Shown: piece by piece, positions 1 to 8,293 of the stretch
Layout of the letters: every line of letters starts with the position of its first letter
How positions within the stretch are numbered: the stretch's first letter is position 1
From: an uncultured Acetatifactor sp.
GTDB lineage: Bacteria; Bacillota; Clostridia; Lachnospirales; Lachnospiraceae
NCBI GenBank assembly: GCA_947589505.1
Contig: CANQCF010000012.1
Coordinates: forward strand, 1-37,302
Direction: 5' to 3'
DNA: 37,302 nucleotides
Made by a program: the position numbers and the translations under genes
Notes under the pieces: generated by a model
Database searches by the model: none
What the model was told of the DNA's origin: nothing
Seen by the model: the letters and a program-made list of their open reading frames with translations, nothing else

Positions 1-110
1 GGCGTTATTTTTCTCCATACCGCCACATCTAAAAATGTATATAACAGCATAACGCCAAACCATGCCAGAACCCACAAAGCACCCTCGCCGATAGATATAC
101 CTTTGTCCAT
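1..110 (-). CDS. partial small membrane protein (C-terminus beyond window)
   Basis: The reverse strand reads ATG at 110 and stays open to the window edge, giving about 36 residues beginning MDKGISIGEGALWVLAW. After roughly ten residues it becomes a hydrophobic stretch (VLAWFGVMLLYTFLDVAVW) that looks like one membrane segment. A purine-rich GAGGG lies just upstream and overlaps the stop codon of the 122-436 gene, so the two are probably translated together. I do not recognise the family. The gene is too short for the ORF track because it is cut by the edge. Confidence 0.55.
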   Translation of the reverse strand, partial: MDKGISIGEGALWVLAWFGVMLLYTFLDVAVWRKIT

Positions 111-121
111 TTTTGTTACCC

Positions 122-436
122 TCATAAAACCGCAAAACCGATGATCAGTATGATCGACAGTGTAATGCGTATGACGTGATGCGGTATATGAAGTTGCCTG
201 CTTTTTATTCCGTTCATAAGCGCCGCGGCACAAACTGCCGTACACCCAAGAAAAGCAATGATGTAATCAAATTGCTGTCCGGCTATATTACAAATCACGG
301 CTGCAAGTAACAGCAGGGAGCCGGTAATCATAATCAAAGCCGAAGGTGACTTCTTTTCACTTTTTATTTGACTGATAGCCGCTATCAACGACAGGCCGCC
401 AAAAAGAACACTTACGATACAGAGAATCACTTGCAT
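122..436 (-). CDS. small four-helix membrane protein, unknown function
   Basis: 104 residues with four hydrophobic segments (about 3-20, 32-50, 57-73, 85-103) separated by short charged loops, so an integral membrane protein is likely. The ORF track starts at a TTG at 448, but a GGAGGT at 441-446 sits correctly in front of ATG 436 (MQVILCIV), which I prefer. It lies 46 bp downstream of tyrS on the same strand and ends just before another small membrane-protein gene, so the two form a pair. Base composition appears more AT-rich than tyrS, which hints at accessory origin. Family not recognised. Confidence 0.7.
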   Translation of the reverse strand: MQVILCIVSVLFGGLSLIAAISQIKSEKKSPSALIMITGSLLLLAAVICNIAGQQFDYIIAFLGCTAVCAAALMNGIKSRQLHIPHHVIRITLSIILIIGFAVL

Positions 437-482
437 TTTAACCTCCAAATGCCGGGACTTTTTCCACTAACATAGGTAGTCA

Positions 483-1706
483 TTATCTCACAATCCGCTT
501 ATAATTCTTCTTTCCTCTTCTGACGATCATCCCGTCTCCATCAAACTGGTCTGGCGTGTAGGAAGTCTTCACGTCCGTGACCTTTTCCTCATTCACGGTG
601 ACACCGCCCTGCTCCACTGCCCGTCTCGCCTCGGAGCGGGAAGCGCAGAGCCCGGAAGAAGCAAGAACTCCCAGAATATCGATCACGCCGTCCCGAAAAT
701 CCCCGTCGGAAAGGGTGTAGGACGGGATATTCGAAGTATCCCCGCCGCCGGCAAACAGCGCCTTGGCGCTCTCCTGGGCTTTCGCGGCTTCCTCCTCGCC
801 GTGGACCAGCTTGGTCAATTCAAATGCCAGGATCTCCTTCGCGGTATTTAACTGACTGCCCTCCCAGTGATCCATCTCGTCGATCTGCTCCAGGGGCAGG
901 AATGTCAGCATCCGCAGACACTTCAGCACGTCTCCGTCCCCGACATTCCTCCAGTACTGGTAAAACTCATAAGGGGAAGTCTTCTCCGGATCCAGCCACA
1001 CGGCGCCCTTCTGGGTCTTCCCCATCTTCTTGCCCTCGGAATTTAAGAGCAGGTTGATGGTCATGGCGTAAGCGTCCTTCCCCAGTTTCCGACGGATCAG
1101 CTCCGTGCCTCCCAGCATATTGCTCCACTGATCGTCGCCGCCGAACTGCATATTGCACCCGTAACGGTTGTAGAGCTCCAGAAAATCGTAGCTCTGCATA
1201 ATCATGTAGTTGAACTCCAGGAAGCTCAGCCCCTTCTCCATGCGCTGCTTATAGCACTCCGCGGTGAGCATCCGGTTCACGGAGAAATGGGCGCCCACCT
1301 CTCTCAAAAATTCAATGTAATTCAGGCCCCTGAGCCAGTCGGCGTTATTCACCATCATGGCCTTGCCCTCTCCGAACTCGATAAAACGGCTCATCTGCTT
1401 CTTAAAGCACTCGCAGTTGTGGTCGATCTGCTCCGTAGTCATCATGGTGCGCATATCCGTCCTTCCGGAGGGGTCCCCGATCATGGCCGTGCCGCCTCCG
1501 ATCAGCGCTATGGGGCGGTTCCCCGCCATCTGCAGCCTCTTCATCAGGCAAAGCGCCATGAAATGCCCCACGTGGAGACTGTCCGCAGTGGGATCGAAAC
1601 CGATGTAGAACACCGCCTTTCCATTGTTGATCAGTTCCTTGATCTCCTCCTCGTCCGTAAGCTGTGCAAGCAGTCCTCTCGCCTTCAGTTCGTCATAGAT
1701 CGTCAT
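483..1706 (-). CDS. tyrS: tyrosyl-tRNA synthetase
   Basis: 407 residues, the usual length for a bacterial TyrRS; it charges tRNA-Tyr with tyrosine in the cytoplasm. The class I HIGH signature is present as HVGH near residue 46, and the KMSKS loop as KMGKT near residue 228. The tyrosine-pocket region with [10 protein letters not shown] and GGDDQWSN is also visible. The C-terminal 60 residues ([22 protein letters not shown]) form the S4 RNA-binding domain. The start is ATG 1706 behind GAGAGGAAAG. Expression is expected to be controlled by the T-box leader upstream, whose specifier codon UAC agrees with tyrosine. About 180 nt separate the leader terminator from the start codon, which is longer than usual. 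Confidence 0.97.
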   Translation of the reverse strand: MTIYDELKARGLLAQLTDEEEIKELINNGKAVFYIGFDPTADSLHVGHFMALCLMKRLQMAGNRPIALIGGGTAMIGDPSGRTDMRTMMTTEQIDHNCECFKKQMSRFIEFGEGKAMMVNNADWLRGLNYIEFLREVGAHFSVNRMLTAECYKQRMEKGLSFLEFNYMIMQSYDFLELYNRYGCNMQFGGDDQWSNMLGGTELIRRKLGKDAYAMTINLLLNSEGKKMGKTQKGAVWLDPEKTSPYEFYQYWRNVGDGDVLKCLRMLTFLPLEQIDEMDHWEGSQLNTAKEILAFELTKLVHGEEEAAKAQESAKALFAGGGDTSNIPSYTLSDGDFRDGVIDILGVLASSGLCASRSEARRAVEQGGVTVNEEKVTDVKTSYTPDQFDGDGMIVRRGKKNYKRIVR

Positions 1707-1895
1707 TTTCTTTCCTCTCTTTCTGCCCCGATAAAGGGGCTGTTCCTTCCAGCATTCCGTCCGTTCCCCGGCGCAGGCGGATCCTTACCAAAAGGCCCTC
1801 TCTGCCCAACGGAAAACATTTCTGCAACAGGGTTTCAGGGAGATCCTCTTTCTGCAGGCTCCCGCGCAGCATATCTTCCACCGCACGCTCCGCAC

Positions 1896-2249
1896 AAAAA
1901 AAGGACCACCCTCTCAAAAGGGTGAGCCCTCACTCACGTTACCACCTCATGTTCCCGTATAGCTCACGCCATACGGCTCAGCGAGTATCCAACAATACTC
2001 CTGGTCTGTACCGGGACCTCCCGTCAAAGCCTACTCTGAGGATCCTTTGGCCGCCACATATTAACAAAGCCGCCCGCCGGACTTCCCCGTTTGGGTTTGC
2101 TGCTCCGAGATGTATTCCTGCCAGGCTTTTTGCGCCTCTCACCAACCGGCCGCTCTCTGTAAAAAGGGGACTCGCAGTACTCTTTCTCTTCATCGCATTT
2201 CCATATTCTGTTTAAGCCTGTCAATTCCCGCAGGCTTTTATGATACTTT
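1896..2249 (-). promoter_or_regulatory. tyrosine T-box riboswitch leader of tyrS
   Basis: The reverse strand carries the T-box landmarks in order. There is a GATGAAGAGAAAGAGTAC stem I segment, a GGTTGGTGAGAGG element, and a specifier loop GGAATACATC with UAC (Tyr) at 2112-2114. The T-box antiterminator sequence AGGTGGTAACGTG lies at 1935-1947. A terminator follows (CACCCT-TTTGAG-AGGGTG, about 1903-1929) and ends in a run of seven T. Uncharged tRNA-Tyr is expected to stabilise the antiterminator and allow tyrS transcription. The upstream edge is set by the predicted start site and is approximate. Confidence 0.93.
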
Positions 2250-2255
2250 GTTGTT

Positions 2256-2283
2256 ATTCTACCACAGTTATGGAAAAAGTCAA
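2256..2283 (-). promoter_or_regulatory. sigma-70-type promoter for tyrS leader
   Basis: Reverse strand: -35 TTGACT (2278-2283), 16-bp spacer, -10 TAGAAT (2256-2261). It lies directly before the T-box leader. Confidence 0.75.
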
Positions 2284-2299
2284 CAAATTTTTTGCTGCC

Positions 2300-2330
2300 G
2301 TAAGTATACCGTGAATATAATGTAAGTATA
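2300..2330. repeat. direct repeat GTAAGTATA, 22 bp apart
   Basis: GTAAGTATA occurs at 2300-2308 and 2322-2330, just upstream of the tyrS -35 box. The spacing equals two helical turns, so it could be an operator for a dimeric regulator or a chance AT-rich repeat. The rest of 2331-2510 shows no gene; only a small CTGCTGATCTGAGCAG inverted repeat is visible near 2340. Confidence 0.4.
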
Positions 2331-2510
2331 ACATAGGTCTGCTCAGATCAGCAGGCTATTTGCGTCAGGATTTATCTCCATCGCAGCTTCCATCTAATAT
2401 TTTTGCCGTAATCGGCACTTTTCTGATATGTATTATACCCGCCGCAGACAATTTATGCAGCCATGAAAGGAAAATCCATTCACACTCAAAGAGTAAATCT
2501 TTCCGCCTTC

Positions 2511-3635
2511 TCAGGAAAACAGGAAATCCCTCAGCGTCGGATGGAACTCGTCATAGGAAGCGCCGCAGTTTCTCACATGCTGGGTGTAGACAAGGGAGCG
2601 CTTTGACGCTGTGTCCATGATGATACAGCTCCCGGCAGCCCCGTCCCAGCCGAAGACCCCTTTGGGAGCGCAGGACCCGATGAGCTCAGGCTCTAAGAGT
2701 ACCTGGACGCCGCAGCCATAGCCGTATCCCCTTCTCCCCATGGTTCTCTCGATATCCCGGCGGGAAGCCTCGCCCAGGAGGTTCCTCTTCATCAGTTCAA
2801 TGGTCTCCGGCTTCAGAATCCGGATCCCCTGAGCGCTGACGCCGCCGCAGGCCAGCGTATCCGCAAACACGGCGTAATCCTCCGTGCAGCTGATCAAGCC
2901 CGCTCCGCCGCTCTCATAATTTTCCGAGAGCTGGTAATCACAGGAGGGCGGCATGAGTTCCGGTTTCTCCGGTTCGTTCCAGACAACCTGCTGTGCCAAT
3001 TCCTCCACTCCTTCATTCATGGGCTTTGCAAAAAAAGTCCGATTCATCCCCAGCGGCTCCCAGATATTCTGTTTCAGATATTCGCTGAACCGCATGCCGG
3101 AGACCGCCTCCACCACGGCCGCCGCCACATCATGGCTCAGACTGTACTCAAAATGTTCTCCCGGGATAAACTTCAGAGGGCTTTCCGGAAAAGAATCTAC
3201 GATCTCCCGGGTGGAAGCGCTCTGCCCCCGCTCCTTCAGGACCCTGCGGATCCCCGGCCGGTTCAGATCGTAATCCAGACCAGACTGCATGGAGAGCAGA
3301 TGTTTGATCAGAAGGGGCTGTTCCAGCTTTTTCTCCTGTCCGTTGACCATGACGGTCAATTTTTCGTAAGCGGGCAGAAATTTAGATACCGGATCTTCCA
3401 GGGAGAGCTGCCCTTTCTCAATCAGCTGCATCACCGCCGCCATGGTCTGGACCTTTGTCATGGAAAACATGAGATACAGCGTCTTTTCACTGACTTTTTT
3501 CCGGCCTGCAGCATCCACCGTCCCGTTCATGTGCCTGTATAAGAGTCTGTGATCCTCATAGATCATGCAGTCCACCGAGGGCACGCCCCGATTTTCCAAG
3601 CTGTCCAAATATTGAGTGATCTTTTCGAAATCCAT
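2511..3635 (-). CDS. serine hydrolase, class C beta-lactamase fold
   Basis: 374 residues of the Beta-lactamase (PF00144) type, a family that includes EstB-like esterases, D-aminopeptidases and AmpC. The catalytic SxxK is SMTK (about residues 58-61). The second motif, usually YxN, is YSL at about 164-166, so the Asn is not conserved. The third motif region reads FGWDGAAGS near 335, as in esterase-like members. No signal peptide is seen, so it is likely cytoplasmic, which argues against an antibiotic-resistance role; an esterase or peptidase on a small substrate is more plausible. The start is ATG 3635 behind AAAAAGG. It appears to be a single-gene unit upstream of the tyrS promoter. The substrate cannot be deduced. 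Confidence 0.9.
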   Translation of the reverse strand: MDFEKITQYLDSLENRGVPSVDCMIYEDHRLLYRHMNGTVDAAGRKKVSEKTLYLMFSMTKVQTMAAVMQLIEKGQLSLEDPVSKFLPAYEKLTVMVNGQEKKLEQPLLIKHLLSMQSGLDYDLNRPGIRRVLKERGQSASTREIVDSFPESPLKFIPGEHFEYSLSHDVAAAVVEAVSGMRFSEYLKQNIWEPLGMNRTFFAKPMNEGVEELAQQVVWNEPEKPELMPPSCDYQLSENYESGGAGLISCTEDYAVFADTLACGGVSAQGIRILKPETIELMKRNLLGEASRRDIERTMGRRGYGYGCGVQVLLEPELIGSCAPKGVFGWDGAAGSCIIMDTASKRSLVYTQHVRNCGASYDEFHPTLRDFLFS

Positions 3636-3649
3636 ACCTTTTTCCCCGC

Positions 3650-3678
3650 TTTCTACGTGCAGACATACTGCCAGTCAA
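3650..3678 (-). promoter_or_regulatory. possible promoter for serine hydrolase
   Basis: Reverse strand TTGACT (3673-3678), 17-bp spacer, TAGAAA (3650-3655). The -10 is weak, and the start site would fall only about a dozen bases before the ribosome binding site. Confidence 0.35.
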
Positions 3679-3884
3679 TCTGTCATCCTGCCCGCATGTG
3701 TCATATGAAAAACTGTCACTTCTGATTTACCGGTGTGTCCGCGTTTCTCCACACGAGCTGACTTCTTCCTTTTCCCTCTATATACAAAAGCATCCTCGTT
3801 CCGTTAGAATCTTCTGCTTTCTTACTGCCCAAAAGGATATCCTCAACCGGTCATAAATTCCCACTATCTTCTAATGGCAAAGAA

Positions 3885-4015
3885 CATCTCTTCAACACGC
3901 CTGAATCTTTCGTTTTCGTCTATACAGGTATTTCCAACCTGCTCAAAACTACTGTTTTCGTCTATAACAAAGGTAACTCCTTACCCGACTGAATCCTTTT
4001 TTCCCTCTATACACA
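3885..4015 (-). repeat. degenerate tandem repeat across the end of the DUF2809 gene, 45/42-bp period
   Basis: On the reverse strand the motif TATAGAGGGAAAA / TATAGACGAAAAC recurs with its first base at 4011, 3966 and 3924, so the steps are 45 and 42 bp. The first two units are inside the reading frame and encode YRGKK and YRRKQ at the protein's C-terminus; the third lies after the stop codon. A more distant relative (TATAGAGGGAAAAGG) is at about 3770-3782. Between 3636 and 3884 I see no gene. Confidence 0.6.
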
Positions 4016-4374
4016 AAATATTCCCACCCCGCCAACAGGAGACACCCAACCCCATAGCACACGATATCCTTCCAGTCGAACACGGAGCCGATCAGGACGC
4101 GGAAGAACCGGCTCTCTCCCAGCCCCAGCCGATCTGCCAGGGAAAAGAGCTGAAGAACTTCCACCGCCGTCGCAAACAGAAAGATATACAGGGGAAGGAA
4201 TCTTCCCCTCTCCGGCACCAGGATCCGCACAAAACAATAGAGCAGGATCACCACGAGGATGTCTCCCACATAGGGCCGGATAAAACGGTCATGGACAAAG
4301 AGGGCGATCAAAATTTCAACTCCCAGAAGAATGGCCGCAGCCAGCAGATATCCTGCCCTATACCGATCTCGCAT
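3949..4374 (-). CDS. DUF2809-type membrane protein
   Basis: 141 residues with four predicted membrane helices (about 7-28, 32-52, 58-75, 100-122). The core RPYVGDILVVILLYCFVR and the VFDWKDIVCYGVG segment match the small VanZ-like DUF2809 family, whose function is unknown. I take ATG 4374 because GGGGAG at 4384-4389 is well spaced for it; the track's GTG at 4380 sits directly on that site. The C-terminal tail is basic (YRGKKGFSRVRSYLCYRRKQ) and appears to be built from a tandem repeat that continues past the stop codon. The gene follows the 44-bp repeat array on the same strand as the VWA gene. Confidence 0.78.
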   Translation of the reverse strand: MRDRYRAGYLLAAAILLGVEILIALFVHDRFIRPYVGDILVVILLYCFVRILVPERGRFLPLYIFLFATAVEVLQLFSLADRLGLGESRFFRVLIGSVFDWKDIVCYGVGCLLLAGWEYFVYRGKKGFSRVRSYLCYRRKQ

Positions 4375-4404
4375 TTCCACTTCTCCCCGCCCATTTTTTT
4401 CCTA

Positions 4405-4792
4405 TAAGCTTGGTTCCAGCTGTTCACCTGTTTCCCATAAGCATTTTCACGACCTGGTTCCAGCCATTCACCTGTTTCCCATAAGCATTTTCATGGCTTG
4501 ATTTCAGCCGTTCGCCTGTTTCCCATAAGCATTTCCACGGCTTGGTTCCAGCTATTCACCTGTTTCCCATAAGCATTTTCACGACCTGGTTCCAGCCATT
4601 CACCTGTTTCCCATAAGCATTTTCATGGCTTGATTTCAGCCGTTCGCCTGTTTCCCATAAGCATTTCCACGGCTTGATTACAGCCGTTCGCCCATTTCCC
4701 ATAAGTCTTTCCATGGTTTGGTTTCAGCCGTTCACCTATTCACCATGAGCTTACTCATGGCCTGGTTCAAGCCGTCCACGGTGAGCTTATAC
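4405..4792. repeat. 44-bp tandem repeat array seeded by the end of the VWA gene
   Basis: The string TTTCCCATAA recurs with starts at 4431, 4475, 4519, 4563, 4607, 4651 and 4695, every step exactly 44 bp. A more diverged copy at 4739 is the last codons of the VWA gene. Units 4441-4484 and 4573-4616 are identical, and so are 4485-4528 and 4617-4660. 4409-4528 matches 4541-4660 with one visible difference, so a 132-bp block was duplicated later. The unit length is not a multiple of three and no reading frame crosses the array. Each unit has an internal weak duplication (GGGAAACAGGT / TGGAACCAGGT). Confidence 0.95.
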
Positions 4793-5934
4793 ATGGGGAA
4801 CAGCTCCTTGATCGCCGTCTCCGCCTCTCGCCAGGGCGCTTTTCCCGGCGCCATCTTGGGATTCAGCCAGACCACTTTTTTGTAATGTCTTTTTATCTGT
4901 TTCAGCCACTCCCAGCCCGAGAGCCCCCCGTTGGGACCCCGGTAGTTTCCTGTGTCGGAATAGAGTTCTTCCGGCGCCATGGCGGCATCCCCCACAATGA
5001 TCACCTTGTAGTCGCTGTCCACATTCCGGAACATCCACTCCGTATCCACCCAGTCGCCGTTTTCGCACTCCGGGGTCTTATAGAGTTTACTGTAAATGCA
5101 GTTGTGAAAATAATAGGTCTTCACATCCTTATAGTGATTGGACTTGTGGACCGCCTGGAACAGATCGTTCAGAAGACTGCTGAAGGGGATCATGGTCCCG
5201 CCGGAGTCCATAAGCAGTAATAACTTAACCGCGTTCTTCCGGGGTTTCTTCATGACGATCTGAAGGCAACCCCCGTTGTTGCAGGTCTTGTCCACGGTTC
5301 CGTCGATATCCAGCTCCGTCTCCGGGATGTCCAGCCTGCTGGAAAACTGCCGAAGTTTCCGGAAAGCCAGTTGGAACTGTCGGTTGTCCAGCACTCGGTC
5401 GTCCCGGAAATCCCGGTATTTTCTCGCTCCTACAACAGAGAAAGCGGACTGGTACCCGGTCTGACCTCCCACCCGGACGCCGCCCACATTGCCGCCCATA
5501 TTGCCGAAGGAAGTCTTTCCCATGGTGCCGATCCAGAAACTTCCGCCGTTGTGCTCCTCGTTCTGATCCTTCAGGCGCTGCTTGAAAGTCTCCTCCACCA
5601 TTTCCTTATCCACCTGGATGTCTTCCATCTGGTTCAGATGGGCCCTGGCCTCCTCGTGGGCCAGTTCCAGCATATCCGACTTATCTAACCATCTCAGCAT
5701 TTCCCTGCCCACTTCCGTCTCTCTCTGGGCAGGCTTAAAACATTCCTCGAAGGCCATGTCGTATTTGTCAAAGTCCGTCTCGCTCTTCACCAGGATCATC
5801 CGTGCTACATAATAAAACTGTGTCAGGGAACTGCCGCAGAGCCCTTTGTCCAGAGCCTCCTGCAGTGTCAAGAATTCCCCCAGCGTCACATGCAGTCCTT
5901 TTTCTCTCAAAGTCTCAAAAAATTTCGTGAACAT
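4732..5934 (-). CDS. VWA / CoxE-like protein, partner of MoxR ATPase
   Basis: 400 residues. The N-terminal half (about 1-125) is helical and resembles the CoxE/VWA family found beside MoxR ATPases. Residues 129-160 are a glycine-rich linker (GGSFWIG...GGNVGGVRVGG). A von Willebrand A domain follows, with a strand and metal site at LLLLMDSGGTM (about 238-248) and later strand IIVGDAAMAPEEL. The usual MIDAS DxSxS appears as DSGGT, so the second and third positions differ (D-x-G-x-T). Such pairs are thought to act as chaperones that insert metals or remodel protein complexes. It is the third gene of the moxR-MBL-VWA operon, 31 bp after the hydrolase gene, and its 3' end is the template-like first unit of the 44-bp array. 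Confidence 0.88.
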   Translation of the reverse strand: MFTKFFETLREKGLHVTLGEFLTLQEALDKGLCGSSLTQFYYVARMILVKSETDFDKYDMAFEECFKPAQRETEVGREMLRWLDKSDMLELAHEEARAHLNQMEDIQVDKEMVEETFKQRLKDQNEEHNGGSFWIGTMGKTSFGNMGGNVGGVRVGGQTGYQSAFSVVGARKYRDFRDDRVLDNRQFQLAFRKLRQFSSRLDIPETELDIDGTVDKTCNNGGCLQIVMKKPRKNAVKLLLLMDSGGTMIPFSSLLNDLFQAVHKSNHYKDVKTYYFHNCIYSKLYKTPECENGDWVDTEWMFRNVDSDYKVIIVGDAAMAPEELYSDTGNYRGPNGGLSGWEWLKQIKRHYKKVVWLNPKMAPGKAPWREAETAIKELFPMYKLTVDGLNQAMSKLMVNR

Positions 5935-5965
5935 TTCCGGTTCAATCCCTCCTGAGCGCGGATAC

Positions 5966-6949
5966 TTATTTCAGCAATATCTGGTTCGGCGCGGTGTAAT
6001 AACTGAAAATCACACAGTCCATATCCCGCATGAGCGTTTCCTTTTCCCTGGTACTGCGGTCACCCTCCCCCGTCATCAGCCATGCCGGCGCATCAAAAAA
6101 CGCCGCCCGGGGGGCCACCAGCCGGTAAAAGGATTCTCCCAGTCCGCCGAAACCATGGTGACCCATCTGAACATAGTCCGCTTTCAGGTCCTCTCCATAT
6201 TCCGCCGTCAAAAAATCCGTCAGCCCTACGCCGGCGTCGGCACAGAATAAAAAAGAATCCTCCGCGCCGGTCAACCGAAACACCAGGGAACTATCATTCA
6301 TCAGATCATTGGTCATAGAATCCAGCCTGTTATCGTAGGCGCTCAGCACTTCCATCTTAAGCCCCAGAAGATTCAGCTCATCCCCCCGGTGCAGATATTC
6401 TATCCCCGAAAGTTCCAGAGCATTAAAGCGTTCCAATGCAGTGAAATCATCCCAGGACGCTTTTTCCTGCATCAGTGCGAGATCCGCCTGCTCCACGGTA
6501 TAGATATGATGAATCTCAATCCCCTGCGGGTCCTCCGCGATGTCCATAAAAGCTGTGATGTGATCCGGATGATAATGGGTCAGGATCCAAGCCTCCACGC
6601 TGTTGCCGTATCTGCTGATGATCTCCCGCAGCCTCGGCGTCTCATAACTATATCCGCCGTCAATAATTACAAGGCCCGTCCCGGTCGTGATCACATAACA
6701 CATTTCCTGCTGTTGCATGGGATCCCCAAATTGGGTGACAAGCCACCCTTCCGTCCCTGGATCCAGATTGGGAATATACTTTTCTCTGTCCAGAGCGCCG
6801 TCCGCAGAATCCATCAGCGCAATTACCGTGTCATGCAGGTTGTTAATCTTCCGGTTCAACACAAATACAGCGCCCGCAATGACTGCCGCTCCGGTTAGCA
6901 GCGCCAGGATCACAAAGAAAGGAACAATCCTTCTCCATCTGTTTTTCAC
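5966..6949 (-). CDS. membrane-anchored metallo-beta-lactamase-fold hydrolase
   Basis: 327 residues. Residues 9-31 form a single hydrophobic segment after a basic N-terminus (MKNRWRR), so this is probably a signal anchor with the enzyme outside. The metal motif HYHPDH is at about 125-130, followed by FCADAG and MGHHGFGG, which supply the later Asp and His ligands. The layout resembles the ComEC/Rec2-like MBL branch. The start is GTG 6949, preceded by AGGAAGG with good spacing. It lies between the MoxR and VWA genes in one operon, which is unusual because those two are normally adjacent. Substrate unknown; a nucleic-acid or phosphoester role is possible by family but unsupported here. Confidence 0.88.
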   Translation of the reverse strand: MKNRWRRIVPFFVILALLTGAAVIAGAVFVLNRKINNLHDTVIALMDSADGALDREKYIPNLDPGTEGWLVTQFGDPMQQQEMCYVITTGTGLVIIDGGYSYETPRLREIISRYGNSVEAWILTHYHPDHITAFMDIAEDPQGIEIHHIYTVEQADLALMQEKASWDDFTALERFNALELSGIEYLHRGDELNLLGLKMEVLSAYDNRLDSMTNDLMNDSSLVFRLTGAEDSFLFCADAGVGLTDFLTAEYGEDLKADYVQMGHHGFGGLGESFYRLVAPRAAFFDAPAWLMTGEGDRSTREKETLMRDMDCVIFSYYTAPNQILLK

Positions 6950-7018
6950 TGAATCATCCTTCCTACTTTCCCTGATTTCTTACAAAAATTTCCGACCAGA
7001 ATTTCTGACCGTTTCCAA

Positions 7019-7837
7019 TCACAGGCCTGCGTCGTGCCGCACCAGCTCCAGATCCTCGTCCTTTTTCACTACAACGCCTACAAAGGGAAGTTTCGCCCGG
7101 ATCTGCTCTGCGGGAATGCCGCCCACCTGCAGGGCGTTGATCCAGTCGATCAGCTCTGAAGTGCTGGGTTTCTTCCGGATGTCCCGGATGGCGCGGATAC
7201 TATAAAAGACGTCCATAGCGTTCTTTAACAGGTTGTCCTCCACGTCGGGGAAATGCACCCTGACGATCTCCTCCATGAGTTTTTCGTCCGGGAAATCGAT
7301 ATAGTGGAAAATGCACCGGCGCAGGAATGCGTCCGGCAGCTCTTTCTCCGCGTTGGAAGTGATGATCACGATGGGGCGGTGTTTGGCTTTCACCGTGCGC
7401 TTTGTCTCGTTGATGTAGAACTCCATCTGATCCAGCTCCCAGAGCAGGTCGTTGGGAAATTCCAGGTCCGCCTTGTCGATCTCGTCGATCAGGAGCACCA
7501 CCTGTTCCTCGCTGTCGAAGGCCTCTCCCAGCTTTCCAAGCTTGATATACCGGGCGATATCATCCACGCCCTCCTCGCCGAACTGACCGTCGTAGAGACG
7601 CTGAATCGTATCATAGACATACAGGCCTTCCTGGGCCTTCGTAGTAGACTTGATGTTCCAGATGATCAGTCTCTTTCCCAGTGCCTTTGCCACCGCCTCC
7701 GCCAGCATGGTCTTTCCCGTCCCGGGCTCCCCCTTGATCAAAAGGGGCTTTTTTAACGCGATGGCAATGTTCACGCTGGCCATCAGCTCCTCGCTGGCCA
7801 CATATTCGCGAGTTCCCTGAAAATTCTGTGTCTCCAT
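7019..7837 (-). CDS. MoxR-family AAA+ ATPase
   Basis: 272 residues, a typical length for compact MoxR proteins. Walker A is GEPGTGKT (about 36-43) and Walker B is VVLLIDEIDKAD (about 113-124). The sensor-1 strand IVIITSNAEKELPDAFLRRC carries the arginine finger region. These ATPases form rings that work with VWA proteins to remodel or mature client complexes, and the partner VWA gene is two genes downstream. The start is ATG 7837 behind AAAGG. It is the first gene of the operon and has a good promoter 125 bp upstream. The gap to the next gene is 69 bp and holds a short GGTC(A/G)GAAATT duplication. Confidence 0.95.
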   Translation of the reverse strand: METQNFQGTREYVASEELMASVNIAIALKKPLLIKGEPGTGKTMLAEAVAKALGKRLIIWNIKSTTKAQEGLYVYDTIQRLYDGQFGEEGVDDIARYIKLGKLGEAFDSEEQVVLLIDEIDKADLEFPNDLLWELDQMEFYINETKRTVKAKHRPIVIITSNAEKELPDAFLRRCIFHYIDFPDEKLMEEIVRVHFPDVEDNLLKNAMDVFYSIRAIRDIRKKPSTSELIDWINALQVGGIPAEQIRAKLPFVGVVVKKDEDLELVRHDAGL

Positions 7838-7961
7838 AGCAAGATACCTTTCTTTCTCTTAATTCTGCTTTTTTTGAATGTATGATTCATCCGTCAACCC
7901 GCACGGAAAGCTGCTCCCCGGCGGCACATTTCTCTGTCAATGTCTCTGCAGATTCTTTTTC

Positions 7962-7990
7962 ATTTTATCACATTCTTTCCTTTCATTCAA
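7962..7990 (-). promoter_or_regulatory. sigma-70-type promoter for the moxR operon
   Basis: Reverse strand TTGAAT (7985-7990), 17-bp spacer, TAAAAT (7962-7967), with the start codon at 7837. Confidence 0.65.
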
Positions 7991-8079
7991 GTACCCGATT
8001 GGTCCCCAAACCGTTGATTTTCAGCCGTTCCACAAGAGCTTTCGGACTGACCGGACCCGTCGCCGCAGCCGTTCAGCAC

Positions 8080-8112
8080 ACAGCCATAGAAACAGCCATA
8101 GAAGCCATAAAA
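8080..8112. repeat. short 12-bp tandem repeat in the moxR/esterase intergenic region
   Basis: ACAGCCATAGAA occurs twice in tandem (8080-8103) followed by a shortened GCCATAAAAGC. It lies in the 456-bp gap between the divergent MoxR and esterase genes. Apart from this repeat and the two promoters, I see no gene in 7838-8293. Confidence 0.6.
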
Positions 8113-8161
8113 GCGTTTCTGCGCAGCAGCATCGAGAAGGCACAGGCCATCTTGCTGCATC

Positions 8162-8190
8162 TTGCCCTATCTCTGCGGACATGTTATATT
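8162..8190 (+). promoter_or_regulatory. sigma-70-type promoter for sialate O-acetylesterase
   Basis: TTGCCC (8162-8167), 17-bp spacer, TATATT (8185-8190), about 100 bp before the start codon. Confidence 0.5.
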
Positions 8191-8293
8191 GTGGTTATAA
8201 GAATTTCCCGGAAACCAGATAAAGAAAAACCGGCAGACAGCTTGCCTGTTCTCACGGGAATGTCAACCGCGCGGCGGAAAAGGAGGGCTCCTT

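Noticed and set aside
1693-1872. 59-codon minus-strand frame between the T-box and tyrS
   Set aside because: Weak ribosome binding site and no recognisable protein; kept only as a spacer remark.
2511-3635. Antibiotic-resistance beta-lactamase
   Set aside because: No signal peptide and the YxN motif lacks its Asn; an esterase or peptidase of the same fold is more likely.
4405-4740. CRISPR array
   Set aside because: The 44-bp units are contiguous with no variable spacers, and no cas genes are present.
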